DNA from: Pseudomonas sp. H3(2019)
GTDB taxonomy: Bacteria > Pseudomonadota > Gammaproteobacteria > Pseudomonadales > Pseudomonadaceae
DNA length: 64,000 nucleotides
Assembly (NCBI RefSeq): GCF_007713465.1
Contig: NZ_VMSG01000017.1
Span: 85,120 to 149,119, forward strand
Direction: 5' to 3'
Under the pieces are notes generated by a model that was not told the origin of the DNA, searched no databases, and saw only the letters and a list, made by a program, of their open reading frames with translations. Position 1 is the stretch's first letter; each line of letters starts with the position of its first letter. The position numbers were made by a program, and so were the translations under genes. Below are positions 59,771-64,000 of the stretch, piece by piece.

Positions 59771-60988
59771 TCAGAACAGCTTGCGGCCTTTGTTTGCGGC
59801 AATCCGCATACGCAGAGCGTTCAGCTTGATGAAGCCGGCTGCATCAGCCTGGTTGTAGGCGCCGCCATCTTCTTCGAAGGTAGCAATGTTGGCGTCAAAC
59901 AACGACTCATCAGACTTGCGACCGGTGACGATCACGTTGCCTTTGTACAGCTTCAGGCGAACCACACCGTTCACATGCGCCTGAGAAGCATCGATCATCT
60001 GTTGCAGCATCAGACGCTCAGGGCTCCACCAGTAACCGGTGTAGATCAGGCTGGCGTACTTGGGCATCAGCTCGTCTTTGAGGTGAGCCACTTCGCGGTC
60101 CAGAGTGATCGACTCGATCGCCCGGTGAGCACGCAGCATGATGGTGCCGCCTGGGGTTTCGTAGCAACCACGGGACTTCATGCCGACATAACGGTTCTCG
60201 ACGATGTCCAGACGGCCGATACCGTGTTCGCCACCGATACGGTTCAGGGTCGCCAGCACGGTAGCCGGAGTCATTTCGACGCCGTCCAGCGCAACGATGT
60301 CGCCGTTGCGGTAAGTCAGTTCCAGGTACTGCGGCTTGTCAGGGGCGTTCTCCGGGGAGACGGTCCAGCGCCACATATCTTCTTCGTGCTCGGTCCAGGT
60401 GTCTTCCAGCACGCCACCTTCATAGGAGATGTGCAGCAGGTTGGCATCCATCGAGTATGGGGATTTTTTCTTGCCGTGACGTTCGATCGGGATCGCGTGC
60501 TTCGCGGCATAATCCATCAGCTTCTCGCGGGACAGCAGGTCCCACTCGCGCCAAGGGGCAATTACTTTCACGCCAGGCTTGAGTGCATAGGCGCCCAGTT
60601 CAAAACGAACCTGGTCGTTGCCCTTGCCGGTCGCGCCATGGGAAATGGCGTCAGCGCCGGTTTCGTTGGCGATTTCGATCAGGCGTTTGGCGATCAACGG
60701 ACGAGCGATGGAAGTACCCAGCAGGTACTCGCCTTCGTAAACGGTGTTGGCGCGGAACATCGGGAAAACGAAATCACGCACGAATTCTTCGCGCAGATCG
60801 TCGATGTAGATTTCTTTTACGCCCATGGCTTGTGCCTTGGCGCGGGCCGGCTCGACCTCTTCACCCTGACCCAGGTCAGCGGTAAAGGTCACCACTTCAC
60901 AGTTATAAGTATCCTGCAGCCACTTGAGGATCACCGAAGTGTCCAGGCCGCCGGAATACGCCAGAACGACCTTGTTTACGTCCGCCAT
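59771..60988 (-). CDS. argG: Argininosuccinate synthase
   Basis: A 405-residue enzyme of arginine synthesis that joins citrulline and aspartate using ATP. It has the N-terminal ATP pyrophosphatase loop AYSGGLDTSV and the family blocks GEYLLGTSIARPLIAK and HGATGKGNDQVRFE. Length is usual and all blocks are intact. It is a single-gene unit. Next to motY, as in P. aeruginosa as I recall. Confidence 0.97.
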   Translation of the reverse strand: MADVNKVVLAYSGGLDTSVILKWLQDTYNCEVVTFTADLGQGEEVEPARAKAQAMGVKEIYIDDLREEFVRDFVFPMFRANTVYEGEYLLGTSIARPLIAKRLIEIANETGADAISHGATGKGNDQVRFELGAYALKPGVKVIAPWREWDLLSREKLMDYAAKHAIPIERHGKKKSPYSMDANLLHISYEGGVLEDTWTEHEEDMWRWTVSPENAPDKPQYLELTYRNGDIVALDGVEMTPATVLATLNRIGGEHGIGRLDIVENRYVGMKSRGCYETPGGTIMLRAHRAIESITLDREVAHLKDELMPKYASLIYTGYWWSPERLMLQQMIDASQAHVNGVVRLKLYKGNVIVTGRKSDESLFDANIATFEEDGGAYNQADAAGFIKLNALRMRIAANKGRKLF

Positions 60989-61117
60989 GCCATCACTCCA
61001 CGGGGTTCTACGGAAAGCCGAGAAGTCTACCGCTGCGAGAGGATAAATTACAGAGGCGCGACAGCTTATGATGATGAAGCGACAGATTATGTCGAGCGGG
61101 CGACGATTTCAGCCGGT

Positions 61118-62026
61118 TCAGGAGGTCGTCGCGGTACTGCTTGCCGAGCTGACTTGCGGCGCCGGTTTATCGGTGGGTGCAACGCGCTCAAGGTGAACGT
61201 TGACCCGGCGATTCTTTGCCCGATTGGCGGTGTTGGTGTTGGGGGCCAACGGATAACGTTCGCCGTGAAAACGCATGGTGATCTGTGATTCCTGAATGCC
61301 ATTGGCCTTGAAGAAGTCCATCACCGCCAGCGCTCTGCGCCGGGACAGGTCACGGTTGGTCAGACGATTGCCGCTGTTATCGGAATGGCCGTCGAGTTCG
61401 ATGTGATTGACCGTCGGGTCGGCCTTCATGAACGTCAGCATGACCTGCAGCTTGGCCTTGGCCTGCGCATCCAGGTCGATACCACCACCCGGAAAACCAA
61501 CCTCAGCCTGCTTCACCTGCTCGTAATTCATCGGCAGCAACTTGGCGACACACGCCTGATAATCGGCGTAGGCCTTGCTGAAACTGACCGGCAATAAACG
61601 GACTTCCGACACTCCGCCATCGCGTGAATAATGACGAATCAGCGGACTGCGACCGTCCATCAAACCGCCGATAAGGCGTCCGGCCTGGAGTTGCGAGCTG
61701 TTGAACAGCACATCACCGCTGCCAACCTTGACCGCCCCCAGATTGATATCGCCGCGCCCCGGCTGCCAAGGCGCAGCGGCGGCCAGCAACGTCGCCGAGC
61801 CGCCGCTGATCATCGGGTTGTAGGCCTTCAGACGAAAGGTGGCCTGCTCGCCTGCGCGCCGCACGAACTCGCCCGAACCGAAATCGGTAATCGGCTGGCT
61901 CAGGCGACATTCGAACTTGTCGCCTTCGACCGTCCACTCGATGCTCTCCAGACGCGTCTGGAAAGTGAGCGCCATCGCAGGAAGGCTGGCAAACACACTG
62001 AGCAAGGCTAAATAACGCTGGCGCAC
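61118..62026 (-). CDS. motY: MotY-like flagellar stator ring protein
   Basis: A 302-residue periplasmic protein with a signal peptide (RYLALLSVFASLPAMA). Its N-terminal domain (FQTRLESIEWTVEGDKFECRL) binds the basal body and stator, and its C-terminal OmpA-like peptidoglycan-binding domain has ELDGHSDNSGNRLTNRDLS and RRVNVHLE. It is needed for torque generation in pseudomonads. The start was set at the GTG 62024-62026 because GGAG precedes it by six bases; a GTG four codons upstream is possible. It lies between argG and pyrC, as in P. aeruginosa. Confidence 0.9.
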   Translation of the reverse strand: MRQRYLALLSVFASLPAMALTFQTRLESIEWTVEGDKFECRLSQPITDFGSGEFVRRAGEQATFRLKAYNPMISGGSATLLAAAAPWQPGRGDINLGAVKVGSGDVLFNSSQLQAGRLIGGLMDGRSPLIRHYSRDGGVSEVRLLPVSFSKAYADYQACVAKLLPMNYEQVKQAEVGFPGGGIDLDAQAKAKLQVMLTFMKADPTVNHIELDGHSDNSGNRLTNRDLSRRRALAVMDFFKANGIQESQITMRFHGERYPLAPNTNTANRAKNRRVNVHLERVAPTDKPAPQVSSASSTATTS

Positions 62027-62182
62027 GGGAGGCTCCACTGGCTTCTACAACAAAAAGACCGATACATATAATTACGGCATACCTTTGTCATATCGGTTGC
62101 TTGCTGCAAAACTTGATAGCGAGTGCCTGGATGAGTCTTTTCCGGTAGCATTCCCTTGAGTTTGACCCGCCTGGAATCCCCA

Positions 62183-63229
62183 ATGTCCGACCGCCTGACC
62201 CTGCTGCGTCCCGACGACTGGCATATTCATCTTCGCGATGGTGCTGTGTTGCCCAATACTGTCGCGGATGTCGCGCGTACCTTTGGTCGCGCCATCATCA
62301 TGCCTAACCTGGTACCACCGGTGCGTAACGCCGCTGAAGCCGACGCCTATCGCCAGCGCATTCTCGCTGCGCGCCCGGCCGGCAGCCGTTTCGAACCGTT
62401 GATGGTGCTCTACCTGACCGACCGGACTACACCCGATGAAATTCGCGAGGCCAAGGCCAGCGGTTTCGTTCACGCCGCCAAGCTGTATCCGGCCGGCGCG
62501 ACCACCAACTCGGATTCCGGTGTTACCAGCATCGACAAGATCTTCCCCGCGATCGAGGCCATGGCCGAGGTCGGGATGCCCTTGTTGATTCACGGTGAAA
62601 TCACCCGCGGCGACGTCGATGTCTTCGACCGCGAAAAAATCTTCATCGACGAGCACATGCGTCGGGTCGTAGAGCGTTTCCCAACGCTCAAAGTGGTGTT
62701 CGAACACATCACCACCCGCGATGCCGTGCAGTTCGTCAACGAGGCTTCGGCCAACGTTGGCGCAACCATCACCGCTCATCACCTGCTGTATAACCGCAAC
62801 CACATGCTGGTGGGCGGGATTCGTCCGCACTTCTATTGCCTGCCGATTCTCAAGCGCAATACCCATCAGGTCGCCCTGCTTGACGCCGCCACCAGCGGCA
62901 GCGAGAAGTTCTTCCTGGGCACAGACTCGGCTCCGCACGCCCAACACGCCAAAGAAGCCGCGTGTGGCTGTGCCGGTTGCTACACCGCTTATGCCGCGAT
63001 CGAGATGTACGCCGAAGCCTTTGAACAGCGCAATGCGCTGAACAAGCTCGAGGCCTTCGCCAGCCTCAACGGCCCGAGTTTCTACGGCCTGCCGGCGAAC
63101 ACCGACCGCATTACCCTGGTCCGCGAAGAATGGACCGCCCCAACCAGCCTGCCGTTCGGCGAGCTGACTGTCATCCCGCTGCGCGCCGGTGAAAAACTGC
63201 GCTGGCGCCTGCTGGAGGAACACGCGTGA
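62183..63229 (+). CDS. pyrC: Dihydroorotase (class II)
   Basis: A 348-residue zinc enzyme of pyrimidine synthesis that closes carbamoyl-aspartate to dihydroorotate. It has metal ligands H14 and H16 in DDWHIHLRDG, the carboxylated Lys in HAAKLYPAGATTNS, further His in HGE and EHITT, and Asp in GTDSAPH. The ATG at 62183 gives MSDRLTLLRP; earlier residues from 62156 are unconserved. Its stop overlaps rnt by four bases. Confidence 0.96.
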   Translation: MSDRLTLLRPDDWHIHLRDGAVLPNTVADVARTFGRAIIMPNLVPPVRNAAEADAYRQRILAARPAGSRFEPLMVLYLTDRTTPDEIREAKASGFVHAAKLYPAGATTNSDSGVTSIDKIFPAIEAMAEVGMPLLIHGEITRGDVDVFDREKIFIDEHMRRVVERFPTLKVVFEHITTRDAVQFVNEASANVGATITAHHLLYNRNHMLVGGIRPHFYCLPILKRNTHQVALLDAATSGSEKFFLGTDSAPHAQHAKEAACGCAGCYTAYAAIEMYAEAFEQRNALNKLEAFASLNGPSFYGLPANTDRITLVREEWTAPTSLPFGELTVIPLRAGEKLRWRLLEEHA

Positions 63230-63900
63230 GTGAAGACCATTTCGACGACGAACAGGAAAGTTCAGGCGGAGGTGGTTCACGTCACCCGATGGCAGCCAGG
63301 TTCCGTGGATACTTACCCGTTGTCGTCGACGTTGAAACCGGTGGTTTCAACTGTGCCACTGACGCCTTGCTGGAAATTGCCGCCACGACCATCAGCATGG
63401 ACGAAAAAGGTTTTGTGTACCCCGATCACACCTATTTCTTCCGTGTAGAACCGTTCGAAGGCGCCAACATCGAAGCCGCGGCGCTGGAGTTCACCGGGAT
63501 CAAGCTCGATCATCCCCTGCGCATGGCCGTGAGTGAAGAAGCGGCACTGACCGACATCTTCCGTGGCATACGCAAGGCGCTGAAGGCCAACGGCTGCAAA
63601 CGGGCGATCCTGGTCGGCCATAACAGCAGCTTCGACCTGGGCTTCCTGAATGCCGCCGTTACGCGCCTGGACATGAAGCGCAATCCGTTTCACCCGTTCT
63701 CCAGCTTCGACACCGCGACACTGGCCGGTCTGGCTTATGGTCAAACGGTCCTGGCCAAGGCGTGCCAGGCTGCCGATATCGACTTCGACGGTCGCGAGGC
63801 TCACTCGGCTCGCTATGACACCGAGAAGACTGCCGAGCTGTTCTGCGGCATCGTCAATCGCTGGAAACAAATGGGCGGCTGGGAAGATTTCAACGACTGA
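63226..63900 (+). CDS. rnt: Ribonuclease T
   Basis: A 224-residue DEDD 3'-5' exoribonuclease that trims tRNA and other stable RNAs. D35 and E37 (VDVETGGFN), the second Asp in GHNSSFDLGFL, and His/Asp in the HSARYDTEKT block form the active site. It is translationally coupled to pyrC. Confidence 0.95.
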   Translation: MSEDHFDDEQESSGGGGSRHPMAARFRGYLPVVVDVETGGFNCATDALLEIAATTISMDEKGFVYPDHTYFFRVEPFEGANIEAAALEFTGIKLDHPLRMAVSEEAALTDIFRGIRKALKANGCKRAILVGHNSSFDLGFLNAAVTRLDMKRNPFHPFSSFDTATLAGLAYGQTVLAKACQAADIDFDGREAHSARYDTEKTAELFCGIVNRWKQMGGWEDFND

Positions 63901-63949
63901 TTCAGTCGCAGGATTTATCCCGCCCATAAAAAAACCGGCCTCAGCGGCT

Positions 63950-63985
63950 AATGCCAGTCAGTTAAGCTGACTGGCATTTTTATTT
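63950..63985 (+). terminator. Rho-independent terminator after rnt
   Basis: AATGCCAGTCAG, loop TTAAG, CTGACTGGCATT, then TTTATTTTT. It closes the pyrC-rnt operon. Confidence 0.9.
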
Positions 63986-64000
63986 TTGATCGGATACTTC

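Overview
The window looks like chromosomal DNA of a Pseudomonas, most likely of the P. fluorescens group. Codon use is GC-rich throughout, apart from one AT-rich patch near 58.4-59.8 kb. Several blocks keep a gene order I remember from P. aeruginosa: argP / ACT protein / lysE / sodB / bifA / imelysin cluster / RND pump / colS-colR / groEL-groES / fxsA, and nth / argG / motY / pyrC / rnt. Short intergenic palindromes of the kinds common in P. fluorescens genomes recur many times. I see no rRNA, tRNA, CRISPR array, insertion sequence or prophage.

Layout. 0-7.5 kb: edge of a membrane protein gene (perhaps sadC), class I fumarase, a DctB/DctD-type two-component pair, and a dicarboxylate/alpha-ketoglutarate permease with a clear sigma-54 promoter and paired upstream sites. 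7.5-9.4 kb: small enzymes and an AraC regulator. 9.4-18 kb: a polyamine-type ABC transporter, an aldehyde dehydrogenase, a 2-ketoarginine decarboxylase (AruI type) and a LysR regulator; a conserved 35-base site lies upstream of both enzyme and transporter operons, so they look like one regulon. 18-23 kb: SDR, metallo-beta-lactamase fold protein, LysR gene, a tiny membrane peptide, and pobR/pobA for 4-hydroxybenzoate. 23-29 kb: DHA2 efflux pump, coiled-coil membrane protein, epimerase, argP and an ACT/LysE exporter pair. 29-37.4 kb: sodB, the c-di-GMP phosphodiesterase bifA, and an imelysin / di-haem / imelysin / DUF1513 envelope cluster behind a Fur-like palindrome. 37.6-49 kb: MexVW-like RND pump, ColRS, GroESL with a heat-shock promoter, FxsA, a HugZ-type protein and an SDR. 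49-64 kb: Mrp, MetG, an aberrant Rnf operon, Nth, an orphan LuxR-type response regulator, an AT-rich orphan gene, ArgG, MotY, PyrC and RNase T.

Most worth following up. The Rnf-like operon (52.6-56.6 kb) has no rnfC. Its RnfA homologue has lost both cysteines that hold the membrane [2Fe-2S] cluster, its RnfE homologue keeps only one of two, and its RnfB lacks the membrane anchor but has gained a triple-repeat helical tail. The FMN sites of RnfG and probably RnfD, and all RnfB cluster cysteines, remain. This suggests a remodelled redox complex using a different electron route. Second are the imelysin cluster and the LysR/AruI/ABC regulon. Synteny and family statements come from memory, not from searches.
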